64,000 bases of DNA from Camellia lanceoleosa. Lineage: Eukaryota; Streptophyta; Magnoliopsida; Ericales; Theaceae. The stretch's first letter is position 1; every line of letters starts with the position of its first letter. Location: positions 88,788,717-88,852,716 of the forward strand of contig CM045762.1 in the NCBI GenBank assembly GCA_025200525.1. The letters are read 5' to 3'. The position numbers and the translations under genes were made by a program. The notes under the pieces were generated by a model. That model had not been told where the DNA came from, searched no databases, and worked only from the letters and a program-made list of their open reading frames with translations. Positions 11,659 through 22,119 of the stretch are shown here, one piece after another.

Positions 11659-11948
11659 CACTACTACAAAAATAGTTAAAGATCATACTTTGACAAATGA
11701 AAATATCTCACTTTTATTGGAAGTGTGATAAAAAAAAATTAGATTGATATTTTAATCACACTTGATTTGATTGAGTGTAATAATATTTTTTTTTTTTTAT
11801 CACTTTTCAATTAAGTGTGATTATATATATATATATTTTTAATCACACCTTTTAATTAATATGTGATTATATTTATTTTTTTAATCACATATACACTACT
11901 ACAATGATATTTAATTTTAATCACATTTTTTTTAAATAAGTGTGATTA
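11659..11948. mobile_element. CACTA-like terminal sequences (two starts)
   Basis: CACTACTACAAAAAT at 11659 and CACTACTACAATG at 11894 are typical starts of En/Spm (CACTA) non-autonomous elements. Between them are repeated, alternately oriented copies of a TTAATCACACTT-like motif, as in CACTA subterminal regions. No opposing end is visible, perhaps because a Helitron head begins at 11949. The family call is moderate. Confidence 0.5.
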
Positions 11949-12136
11949 TCTATACTCTTATAATATAAGAGGAAGTATGCATTGCTACAGTACATATGGC
12001 TCTCTTTTTTTTTGGTCATTTCTGCCCTTGTTGCTTGTTCAGTGAAACACTCATCTGCTTTAACATTGTGGACTATTTTGTAAATTGCTACCAAGGTGAA
12101 AACTGTGCTTGTTTTGTTTATATATATATATATATA
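11949..12136 (+). mobile_element. Helitron 5' end fragment
   Basis: TCTATACTCTTATAATATAAG preceded by A is the usual plant Helitron head after an A|T target. An 8-bp stem (CTCTTATA / TATAAGAG) lies within the first 30 bases. Only about 190 bases remain before another Helitron head at 12137, so this element appears interrupted. Confidence 0.6.
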
Positions 12137-12928
12137 TCTATATTATAAGGGAAGAGGGTTTTTGAATTTATCCTAGAGACAATTGTCCTACTAGGACATT
12201 TTAATGGTCATGATTCATTTCTGTCTTTAAATGGACAGCTAAGATGAAAACCTTCTCTCTCACTCTACCTGAATTTCCCGCCCAAGAGCCACAAACTTTG
12301 CAACCACCCATCGTCATCTGTCGCACCTCACCTTTCCACATTTTAAATTTCAAAACGCACTCATCCACTCCCTACAAAAAAGAGACCCACTCACAATTTT
12401 CAAATTTCAAAACATCCACACTCATCCAACTCTCTATAAACTCTCCTCTCTTTGTCTTTCAGTCTCACTCCCAATTTTCAAATTTCAAAACACCCACCCT
12501 CTCTCTCTCTCTCTCTCTCTCTGCCTTACTTTCCTCTCCGACGATGATACATCTCTTTTCGATGACTCTCTCGCGAGCCAGCCATTGTGCTGCTCATCAC
12601 CTCTTCCAGTCATCGCCACCACACAACGCCACTTCCTCCAGTCATCTCCACCGCTGCTGATCATCACCACTGCCACCGCTCATCATCATCGTTGCCATGG
12701 ATGGATCGACATCATGCTACTGCCAACGTTTCTAGAGAGCTCCCCACTTCCCTCCCTGCCTTTTTAACTTTTCCTTCTTTCCTTACACATTGTCACATTG
12801 ACTTAGAGAGAGAGAAATCACATCCACTGTGTTGTGTGACTATTTGATGCATATGGGTCACATATTGGAGTGTTGAGACATCTTTGATCACTGCAAAGAC
12901 TATACCAATGTTTTGTGAACTGGGTTTA

Positions 12929-12930
<2 letters not shown>

Positions 12931-12969
<39 letters not shown>
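12931..12969 (+). repeat. GA microsatellite
   Basis: About 19 uninterrupted GA units. It creates spurious Glu-Arg and Ser-Leu ORFs on the two strands. Confidence 0.9.
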
Positions 12970-12972
<3 letters not shown>

Positions 12973-14651
12973 TGAGAAGGAAAGTGAAAGAAGGGATGTG
13001 GTGTGGGAACAGAGGATAAGGACTAATTGGAATGTGAAACTCATTTTTTTTTTGATTTGTCCCCACTGATCAATGTTTATCTTCTTCTTTTGAGAAGTGA
13101 CTCATCCATGTTTTCCATGTATTGAGAGATATATCCGAAGCATATTCTTTGTCATCTTCTTCTCTTAATTTTTTAATGCACCTCCGATGACTAATTATGT
13201 TAAACTTTACACAAAAATAAGTGGGATTTAATTTTATTTGACAAGTTTCAATAATTACATGGGTGTTTTAAGGAATTAGTTAAAATTTTGTGTTATCATG
13301 TTGTTTGTGTGTTTTGTTTGTTTTTATTTATACAGATTTTTTTTTTTTTTTTTTTTTTTGTTTTTGTTTTATGGGGCTTATGCATTTGGATTTAATTTTT
13401 AAAAAAGTTTTAAGTCTGAAATAATCGTTGATCTTTATAAAATGAGTTTTGATTTTAGAAATATATTTTTATATTCAGTTTGATTTATGAAATATATTTG
13501 ATTTATGTCAATCCAGTTCTTTCTGGATGTGTATCCACAAAAATTGACCCAACCCACTCAATTCCGAGCTTATTTATTTAGTTATAGTAATTACCTATAC
13601 ACCTTAGGTTTATGAAAAATATATTTGATTTCATGAGGTTTTGAATATGATTTCTCTATAAGTTTATCTTTGTTTAAATTTATAGTTTAATTTTTTCGAT
13701 TTAGTCAAAATACAAAGAAAATTGTGAGCAAATCAATTTGGTCAAAATATAAAGAAAATTATGAACAAACCAGAAAAAATTAGTCAAAACATAGAGAAAT
13801 TTGCAAGCAAATTAGAGAAATTTAAATCCAGAGAAAATTTTAAAACACAGAGAAATTTCTCTTGATCGAAATTTCTCTAAAAAAATGTTGAAGGACCCAA
13901 ACCACTATAAAAATACTTACATATCTTTCATCCTATAAAAAAAGCAAGAGCGAATGATTTGTCCATTTTGATAAGTTATTTTTGATAAACTATAGGTGTG
14001 GGCATATACACTGTGTGTGTGTGTGTAAAGCATTACTAAGCTTGAATTGAAACACTTAGATCTGAAATGGGCATTTTAGATATAGTAAAAGTTGTGAGGA
14101 GGTGTTGATAGATGTGACTCAAATAAGTGTGTATGTAAAAAAAATTGTACTTTTTTAGGTTTACCCAAACAAGCACTAAATAAAAAAAAAGAGTGTTTTT
14201 TTTTTTTTAATTTAACTAAATAATTTTAGAGTTTTTTTTAGTATATATTTTTATTTATATTAAAAATACGTATAGTCTCTAATTAAAAAGAGAGAGAGTG
14301 AGCAAAAAAAAAAAAAAAAAAAAAGAGACCAATCTAAGACACAATAAATAATTGGAAAGATGAGTGTAATTAGCAACAGGAGTGTGGTCTCTAAAAAAAA
14401 TAATAAAGCCATGCATAATTATCGGGGGTGTATGGGAGGTTGGTTAATTTAATAAGTTATTTTAATTTTTGGTTAGTTCAGTAGATTAAAATAATTATGT
14501 TTAGAAAAATTGTTTAATTTTTTTATAGTTAGATATGATGTATGTGAGAAAAAAAAATGTAAAATAATTATGAATTTGATATTATTTTAACTAATTTTGT
14601 CTTTTAATATTGTTTTAATAAAAAAAAATATTTAAATACATATGACTCAAA

Positions 14652-14780
14652 AAAATGTTTGAGGTGACATTGTTTAAATACGTTATATATATATATATAT
14701 ATATGAGAATTATATATATATGAGAATTATATGAGAATTTGAGGAAAAAAAATGAGAAAAAATGTCACCTCAAACATTTT
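14652..14780. repeat. 20-bp perfect inverted repeat with 89-bp AT loop
   Basis: AAAATGTTTGAGGTGACATT (14652-14671) is exactly complementary to 14761-14780. The loop holds (AT)n and three copies of ATGAGAATT. It could be a very small MITE or foldback, but no target duplication is evident. Confidence 0.75.
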
Positions 14781-15750
14781 GACTTTTAGCAATGAATTTG
14801 ATAAATTATATTTTAACTTAAACAAACTGCCATTGTACAATACCTGCTGAAGTCACGGTCGGCGATGGTGTTGCCGTAGATGGTGGCAGAAGTCTTATGT
14901 GTGGAGTTTTATATTGCAGTGAAATTATTGTCATCTTGAACTGATTTATTATAATTGATTTCTATAGCAGTGAAATTATTATCATTTTAAATTGATTTTT
15001 TTTGTAAAGGATGTGATACCAATATTAATAATTTATATTAATTGATTTTTGTAAAATATGTGTACCAATATTATTTACACCATGCCTTCAGGCACGGGCA
15101 TACACTAGTCTATATAATAAAGCAGAACGGATTTTGAAAATATGTAAAATGTATCAGAGATACATTTTATTTTAAGGGCTCAGATCAATTGTGATAAATA
15201 TCAATGGTTGAGATTATGCTTCAATTCCCGCCCAAACACTCAGTGCTCTCTCCCTCTCCCACCTACCCACGTCTCCTCCCCATTCCATCTTTATCTCCTC
15301 TCTATTGCACGTCTCCTCCCATTCTCTCATTATCTCTATCTCCCTCTTTGTTCCTTTTCTTTATCTCTCGCTCCCGACACTGCCTCTCTCCTTCTCTCTT
15401 ACCCGATTCAATTCGCAACCCTCCCACCCGATCTCTACCTCTCTTCCTCTCCCCCCACCATCCCACTCGCTGCCTCTCCCCCCTTTCACAACCCTCCCAC
15501 TCGCTTTCTGAAGGCTAGGGTTTCTGATTAAGAGCCGTAAAACCGAGTTGGCTCCTCCCACTACCATAGCCGCCGCCACCGTCTTCTATTTCTCTCTCTG
15601 TTTCGAACCCCGATTGGAGCTCTCCGGTAGAGCTACTTCAGAGCTACACCAAACCTGAGGCTTCTATCTGTGCAAGGTAAAATATTTCTGTTTCTATTGC
15701 CATTCTCTCTCTGTTGAAAAGAAAAAAAAAACAAATCCAGAAAAATCAGA

Positions 15751-16110
15751 TAAAAAATTAAAAGAATTTTTCTGTAATATTCAAACAGGGGCCTCTGATT
15801 CGTCTACACAATCACAAACCTTTGCCAGTTTTAAAGAGTTGCAACCTCTCTTTGGGTCATTTAGAAGGTAGATTTTTTTCCCCTTTCCATTTTTTTTTAT
15901 TGGCTTTGGATTTTTAAGGTAGTTCAAATAAAAAATTAAAAGAATTTTCCTGTAATATTCAAACAGGGGCCTCCGATTCCTCTAGACAATCACAAACCTT
16001 TACCAGTTTTAAAGAGTTGCAACCTCTCTTTGGGTCATTTAGAAGGTAGATTTTTTTCCCCTTTTCATTTTTTTTATTTGCTCTGGATTTTTAAGGTAGT
16101 TCAAAAACAA
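15751..16110 (+). repeat. about 178-bp tandem duplication in the Helitron
   Basis: Two copies (from about 15751 and about 15929) share AAAAATTAAAAGAATTTT, the intron-end-like ATATTCAAACAG, an open exon-like block beginning ASDSS and ending with TTTAGAAG|GTA, and a T-rich tail. A third partial copy starts near 17186 and is split at 17258 by a solo LTR, resuming at 19535. The exon-like block looks like a captured gene piece, but the protein is not recognised. Confidence 0.8.
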
Positions 16111-16258
16111 ACTTTTGGTGTTTCTGAATTTGCATTTGCGAGTTGACTGCAATCAAATTTATATGTGCATATATGTTAATTTTGTTTATAACATTCAATT
16201 GTCATGCAAGGTTATAACATTCAATTGCCAAATTTCGGTAACTATTTTTTAAATTGAT
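16087..16258 (+). repeat. direct repeat, copy 1 (partner at 16767-16936)
   Basis: About 170 bases beginning GGATTTTTAAGGTAGTT and ending ATTTTTTAAATTG recur at 16767-16936 with few changes. A short piece (CAATCAAATTTGTATGTGCA) recurs again at 19678-19697, just before the subtilase fragment. The 0.5 kb between the two long copies is non-coding. Confidence 0.85.
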
Positions 16259-16766
16259 ACATATTCACTGATAATACACATCAGTAATACAGCCAGTGAA
16301 CCGTTATACGCTATAAACTACATATTTACTGTATTATCTCTATTTTCAAAATATTTATTATATTTCTAGAACAGTCACTAACTGTATTTTCTTGAAAGGA
16401 TTATTATATGTTCACATTTTAATAATTCAAACTATTTGATGGGGAGAGGTAAATCTGTAGTTTCAGTGAACACCCCATCTATTTTTAGGAGTATTATCAA
16501 TTCACTGAAGAAATATTATCAATTCACATTTAAAGATATGTTCACATTTAAAAATACAGTCAGTGAACCATTATTATTTTTATATTGAATAAAACTGATT
16601 GTACTCTACAATATTAGAGAAACATTCAATATCTTATACATCTAGAACATATTGAATGATGATAAACATAATTAAGGATGGGTGAGACAGAAATATTAAT
16701 TCAGTAGTTGAAAATATAATAATTCTATTAAAATGGATATTACTCTAGATTTAACGGTTCTATGGA

Positions 16767-16936
16767 TTTTTAAGGTAGTTTACAAACAAACTTTTGGTGT
16801 TTCTGAATTTGCATTTGCAAGTCAACTACAATCAAATTTGTATGTGCATATATGTTAATCTTGTTTATGACATTCAATTGTCATGCAAGGTTATAACATT
16901 CAATTGCCAAATTTTGGTTACTATTTTTTAAATTGT
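16767..16936 (+). repeat. direct repeat, copy 2
   Basis: Second copy of the 16087-16258 repeat. It leads directly into the COG2-like exon through what looks like an intron 3' end (TGTGCAG at 16954-16960). Confidence 0.85.
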
Positions 16937-16960
16937 TGTGCTGTTTGGTATGGTGTGCAG

Positions 16961-17122
16961 AAAATTCAGGTTTGCATGTATTTAGCTTCCTAGCCAATTC
17001 AATCCTTAAAGAGGTTTTCTCAACAATCCAAAAGGGAAAACCAGGGGCCTTTTCTGCTGGAAGACCTACAGCATTCTTGAAAAATTACAAATCAAGCCTA
17101 GATTTCTTGGGTCATTTAGAAG
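16961..17122 (+). pseudogene. captured exon resembling COG2 (Golgi tethering complex subunit)
   Basis: One open exon-like block is bounded by TGTGCAG| on the left and |GTAAAT on the right. It reads ...FLANSILKEVFSTIQKGKPG, AFSAGRPTAFLKNYKSSLDFLGHLEG. The FSxGRPxxFLxNYxxSLDFLxxLEG pattern resembles plant COG2, a subunit of the conserved oligomeric Golgi complex; this is from memory of the family, with no search done. Only about 54 residues are present and no neighbouring COG2 exons were seen, so it is a gene fragment carried in the Helitron. The exon end TTGGGTCATTTAGAAG is shared with the tandem duplication at 15751-16110, suggesting fusion at short identical sequence. Confidence 0.45.
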
Positions 17123-17258
17123 GTAAATTCTTTTAATTTTTTATTTGAACTCTTTTGGATTTAATTTTTTTCTTTTCAACAAAGGTGACTATAATATTCA
17201 AACAGGGGCCTCCGATTCCTCTAGACAATCACAAACCTTTGCCAGTTTTAAAGAGTTG

Positions 17259-19534
17259 TGTAACACCCTCAAAATAATACATATAAACCAATCATTCTTG
17301 ACATCCATAGACATAAGAGAAATAAGCATATATTCATTTTTCAGAGTATTCATTACAAAAGTATTACATGTTGACAACAAAAGTAAGTGCCCTACGGGCT
17401 TACAACTTTCCAAGCCAACACTTGGTTACAAAAAAAAAAGAGTTCTAACTCAAAACACATTAAGCCCTTGGCTTGAATTTACATGTAATACCAAAAAGAG
17501 ATAACAACAAAAGGGTCTTTCAACCTCTAAGCCTCCCAAGCTACGTCCTTGGAGGTGGCATATCACCTGAACCTGAAAATGATGTCCCATATAGGGTGAG
17601 CCAAAGCCTAGCAGAGATATACTAAACCAAATATGAGCAATTACTAAAATATTAGCATTTGATAAATGTTTAATACTTGTAAAACCGACTTACAACATTT
17701 TCTAGTTACATGACAAACACACCCGTGTTTCATTCCACTTTCCTTTACTTATCCAATTCAAATTCATAAACATGGCTCATTATCTAGCCAAACAGTTAAA
17801 TGAGACTACAACTCATATTAAAACACTTCCATACTTCAATTCAAATGAGACTACGACTCATATTATCAACACTTCCATACTTCAATTATCTACGTTATGC
17901 AAACGTAATCAAGATTTTGGGACTTTCACCCTGGACACTTCGGCCAACTTAGTTATCAATGGAGTCTATCCCCTATCTCCTCCCAAACAGGTTTAGGAGT
18001 ACATCCCGTATCTCCTCCCAAACCATGGAGTACATCCCCTATCTTTTCCCAAACAATATACATATACAATGTATTTAACACTTATCATATACAATGATCA
18101 ACCAAAGCACATATTCAATGCGTTAATTCAACCGTCATATTCAATGACTTAACTATTTGATTAGTTTCAGTTTTCCCTAATCAACATACAGTGTCTACAA
18201 CAATCAAAACTATTCTCCACCGATAGTCCAAAGCAGTTATATTCTAAACAGATAATAAATTCATCAAACCGATAAATTACCAACTTTCTCATAGGTGAGT
18301 GATTAATCAATCCAACTACACCACTCAATCTCATAATTTCCCAATTCCATGATTGCCAATTCAATTTCATATTTCCCCAAATTAATTATTCAAATTAATT
18401 ATTCAAACATAATTAGGGCATTTTCCCCCTTTTTCAAATATCAACCCTAAGGCTCAATTTTGTCAATTTAATAATAATAATTCCCTTTCCCAAAGTCACA
18501 CATACACATGGAGTTTAACAAATGAAAACCCGCTTTCTATAACTTTAAAACAAACCCTGACTTTCCCAAAATTACCGTAATCCACCATTTATACAAAATG
18601 ACTAAAATCTATGTCAAAACACATAAGAAGGAGTAGGGTATCCCTACCTCAAATAGAGAAACTCAAAGGAGAAGATGGAGAAAACCCAAGATGCTCCAAA
18701 CACTAACTTTTTCGGATCAAAGTGAAGCCCACACCAAGCTCTACCTTTCTTACAAAGAGAATAGGGTAGGAGACTCCTAGAACATGGAGTATTTGTAGAG
18801 ATAAGGTATGTAGAGAGAGAGAGAGAGAGAGAGAGAGCAGCCAATCTAGGGTTTGAAAAGAAAAGGAGATCAAAAAGTGAGGAAGAAGCTGCTGCTGCGA
18901 ACTGATATATTCGAGGCTCGCTCGAGCGACCAAACATAGATAGACCTCGCTCAAGTGCAGAAAGCCTCACTCGAGCCAACAACACGAAGTTTTAGGTCTG
19001 CAACCCAGAAGCACGCTCAAGCGAAGGAAAGCTCGCTCGAGCGAAAAAACCCAAAACATACAGCTCGCTTGCTCGAGCGAAGGAAAGCTCGCTCGAGCCA
19101 AGAAACACAACCTTCAGGTCCAAACTAGACGCAGACGCACGCTCGAGTGAAGGACCTCTTGCTCGAGCGGAGAGACACACCAGACCTAGCTCGCTCGAGC
19201 CAAGAAAAGCTCGCTCGAGCCAAGGTTGCGTTTGAAAAGAAAACCTAAAGACCTACAAAACTCAGTCGAGTGTATAAGTCCTCGCTCGAGCGAAGAAGCA
19301 AAAGCACAGGGCTCGCTCGAGCGACAAAGTCCTAGCTCGAGCGAAGAAACCAAAAACTGGACAGCAACCATTTGTTCCAAAACACATTCAACCTGTTACA
19401 AACCTGCCCAACACATCCTAATAACTCAAATACAAAGAATTAAAGGACGGAACGAGACATACACAACAATACTCAACCAAGGAACCCAAGTCCGGAATAC
19501 CATACATAAAGGGGAAAAACCCGGGATCGTTATA
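17259..19534 (-). mobile_element. gypsy-type solo LTR, 2.3 kb, TSD AGTTG
   Basis: On the minus strand it begins TATAACGATC (TG changed to TA) and ends GGGTGTTACA. It is flanked by AGTTG at 17254-17258 and 19535-19539. Removing it restores the Helitron sequence AAAGAGTTGCAACCTCTTTT. There is no polyprotein. The 18900-19350 part is packed with CTCGAG-centred palindromes, and a GA microsatellite lies at 18815-18836. Minus-strand ORFs rich in Ser/Leu/Arg/Ala simply translate the palindrome array. Confidence 0.88.
18910..19350. repeat. CTCGAG palindrome array within the LTR
   Basis: About twelve copies of CTCGAG, most inside a longer GCTCGCTCGAGCGA-type palindrome, separated by 15-40 bases of variable sequence. 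The spacing is irregular, so this is not a simple tandem repeat. Confidence 0.85.
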
Positions 19535-19699
19535 AGTTGCAACCTCTTTTAATAATCTCTATGATGGCTATAGAAAAATTGTCACTCACTTTTCCAATTC
19601 ATTTGATTTTCGCTAATTCTTCCTGCATATATTCTGCATACTAAGTTTCCGGGTGTACATAACATAGTTTTTGTGCAATCAAATTTGTATGTGCATAAA

Positions 19700-20167
19700 T
19701 TCGACTACGGAGGTGGTCATGTTGATCCTAATAAAGCCATAAATCCCGGTCTCATATACGACATGAAAGTCACAGACTATGTCAAATTTCTTTGCTCCAT
19801 GGGCTATAATGACACTGTTATCAGCTCAATAACCAAGGATAACAGCCAATGCCAAAGAACACCGAACTTCCTTTTAAACCTTAATCTGCCATCTATCTCT
19901 ATTCCAGAGCTGAAGCATACTGTGACAGTGTCAAGGACAGTCACAAACGTTGGTCCGATATTATCTTTCTATGTTGCTCACGTTGAAGCTCCCCCGGGCA
20001 TTAGTGTGACAGTTGAGCCCCCGATTTTGTTTTTCAATTTTACAATAAAGATGCTCTAGTTCAAGGTAACATTTTGCTCCCAACTGAGAGTTCAAGGAAG
20101 ATATACATTTGGAAATCTGTATTGGGAAGATGGTTTACATGTAGTAAGGATACCATTGATAGTTTGA
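19700..20167 (+). pseudogene. captured C-terminal fragment of a plant subtilisin-like protease
   Basis: The translation starts at KFDYGGGHVDPNKA, followed by PGLIYDM, DYVKFLCSMGYN, and the fibronectin-III-like C-terminal domain with TVTVSRTVTNVGP, VEAPPGISVTVEP and, past a TAG at 20057-20059, FKVTFCSQLRVQGRYTFGN and LYWEDGLHVVRIPL, ending TGA at 20165-20167. This is the secreted plant subtilase C-terminus. The catalytic Asp/His/Ser regions and signal peptide are absent. The left edge joins the Helitron repeat CAATCAAATTTGTATGTGCA. With one stop and no upstream exons it is a pseudogene fragment in the Helitron. Confidence 0.85.
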
Positions 20168-21338
20168 CCTGTCATTGAATATTTTTATTCTAAAACATGA
20201 TCACAGACTATATCATCTTCTTTTTTCTTTCTTTCTTCTTTTTCCTTTTTCATATTATTTGCCTGTAGTTTTTTATAAGAAAAATAACATTGATTTGAGT
20301 TCATTTTGCAAAGCAATAAAATGCCATAATTGCTAAGCAGAAGATGGAAAAGCCGATCATGCCATGACCGTGAATTACCAGATTGTTTGTTGTAGTTTCT
20401 ACTGTAAAAAATGTGATTTATGTGTGTGTGTGTGCGCGCGCGCGCACGTTTGAGATGTTCCTATCTGTTCAAACAATCTTTGTATGTTGGAATAAGGTTG
20501 CAGTTTTTATCATATTCCAGGTTATGTATTTCCTTTTACCTTTTCACAGTGGTAATCGTCTCTTTACTTATAGGCTTTTCTTTTTCTTCTTCTTTTTCTG
20601 TTATTTTTATTTTTTATTTTTTATTTTTTATATTAAAAAAAATGGGATGCGTGCATTTTAATCTTAATATTATTTAAAGTTTGGTAGGCTTATATGCCAC
20701 CAAATTGGGTTCCATTTAAAAAAAAAAAAAAAAATTGGTGGGTTTGGATCTGGATCAACATTCTTTATTTGTTTATAGATTTTTAAATTGAATGTCTAAA
20801 TCTAGGGAATCACTATCCTCAATTGGGATAGTAATCCCATTATTTAATATGTTATCATACACTTGAGGCACACCAAATCACAGAAATATCCACGAATCCC
20901 ATTTTGATTTATGGGTGGAAAATTGGTGGGTTTGGCGTTTTCCACTCATAAATCACAATACCGGCCTAAAATGGAGTGCTTGGGTTATGTGTAGAAATGT
21001 GGATACTTTTCTCAAGGTTTCAAATATTTTTCCGAGTATCATTGTAATTTTCCCAACATGAGAGTTATGCTACACTACACTACCCAAAAAACATAAAATT
21101 GAATAATTTGAGATGTTCTAATCTGTTCAAACACGCGTCTATTGTTGTGGAACTTTTCTACAACATGTAACCTTCTCATGAAAACAATTTTGTTGAATGA
21201 TAGAATTTATGTGTGTGCGTTATATTTTTTGTAATCAATTTCTTAGTTTCTACCATTTCTACATCCAAAAACTACTCTCTTTTTTTGTTTCTCTAAAAAA
21301 TAAAAAATTAAATGATGAGCTTATTTGAGATTCTACTA
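20168..21338. other. non-coding Helitron interior with TG/CG microsatellite
   Basis: AT-rich, with T-runs that generate Phe/Tyr-rich spurious ORFs. The only notable piece is a (TG)n(CG)n alternating purine-pyrimidine tract at 20421-20448. TACTA at 21334-21338 is the left target duplication of the Tat element. Confidence 0.6.
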
Positions 21339-21760
21339 TGTGGAGAAGTGGTTTGGAAATACTCTTTAGATCTTGGGAGATGCTTGTGATCCTCAGGTAG
21401 CCACCTAAAAAGAATTAGCACTCCGGTCAGGGGTGCCAGAATTAGCACTCCGACGGGCAAATCAGTCTCTACTCTCTGAATTACTTGTATTTTAAGTTAA
21501 GTGTAATGGTTCTCATATGCCTCTTTCTGGCTGATGTTCTTCTATTTATATCTTTTCTTTCTTGGGCCTTGGGATTGGGCCCACTTTCAATCCGACATTT
21601 GGCTTCTTTCGTAATAAACCGCTTTTCACTCGGCCCCTTGCTCAACTTGCAAATATATGGCCAGCGAGTTGGCGTCTTGAGCGGCGACCGAGTGCTATAT
21701 ATTTCAACTTCTAGTTCGACTATTCGGCTTATTTACGACTTCCAATATTCGGCCCCCACA
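21339..21760 (-). repeat. Tat element 3' LTR
   Basis: Same ends as the 5' LTR. The patch at about 21646-21689 differs from its partner. A polypurine tract sits immediately inside (21761-21774, minus strand, TTGGGGGGCAAT). In the plus direction this LTR lies upstream of antisense ORF 1, so it could drive it, but no promoter signal was proven. Confidence 0.92.
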
Positions 21761-22119
21761 ATTGCCCCCCAAGCACTCCACTAACGACAGTTGGCTGGAG
21801 TGTTTGGTCTTGAACTCGAAAAGTCAGAGCCGAAATTCGACGGCTGACCTCATTTCAATGCAGATGTCTGAGCACACGCTTCTCGGTTATCATTTCAACT
21901 TCCCGCCCCTTCGTACACTTCTATTTATTGTGATTTAAAATTTCGACGTCTTTTCAAATACATACACATTTTTAGACGCTCATCACTGGACTGTCTTGTC
22001 TTCCGAATTATCTCTTCAATTTCCTTTTCTTCACCTTTCTCTTCGTCTCTTGTAAGTTCTCTCCCTCTCTGCTTTGAATCTTTTTTCCTGCTTTGTTTTC
22101 GGCCTAGTATATTCCTATA

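Larger units (their letters stand above)
12137..15108 (+). mobile_element. non-autonomous Helitron, about 3.0 kb
   Basis: The head is A|TCTATATTATAAGGG at 12137. The tail is CTAG at 15105-15108 followed by T, with a GC-rich hairpin (TGCCT-TC-AGGCA) about 10 bases before the end, the classic plant Helitron terminator. A short stem (GTCCT-ACT-AGGAC) lies about 50 bases inside the head. There is no Rep/helicase. The interior is AT-rich, with CT and GA simple repeats (12499-12521, 12931-12968) and a 20-bp inverted repeat (14652-14780). ORFs through the CT/GA runs are low-complexity. It abuts another Helitron head at 15109. Confidence 0.8.

Noticed and set aside
12244..13069. Several overlapping ORFs on both strands
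   Set aside because: They translate CT/GA microsatellites and Ser/His-rich low-complexity DNA in the Helitron; no family motif.
15204..15579. Ser/Pro/Leu-rich ORFs in three plus frames and one minus frame
   Set aside because: Pyrimidine-rich leader-like sequence open in all frames; composition artefact.
18644..19380. Minus-strand ORFs rich in Leu/Ser/Arg/Ala
   Set aside because: Translation of the CTCGAG palindrome array and GA microsatellite inside the solo LTR.
19673..20059. Possible functional subtilase gene
   Set aside because: Only the C-terminal part is present, the catalytic triad is absent and a stop lies inside; it is a captured fragment.
20383..20677. Phe/Tyr-rich ORFs resembling membrane proteins
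   Set aside because: Caused by T-rich and TG/CG simple sequence.
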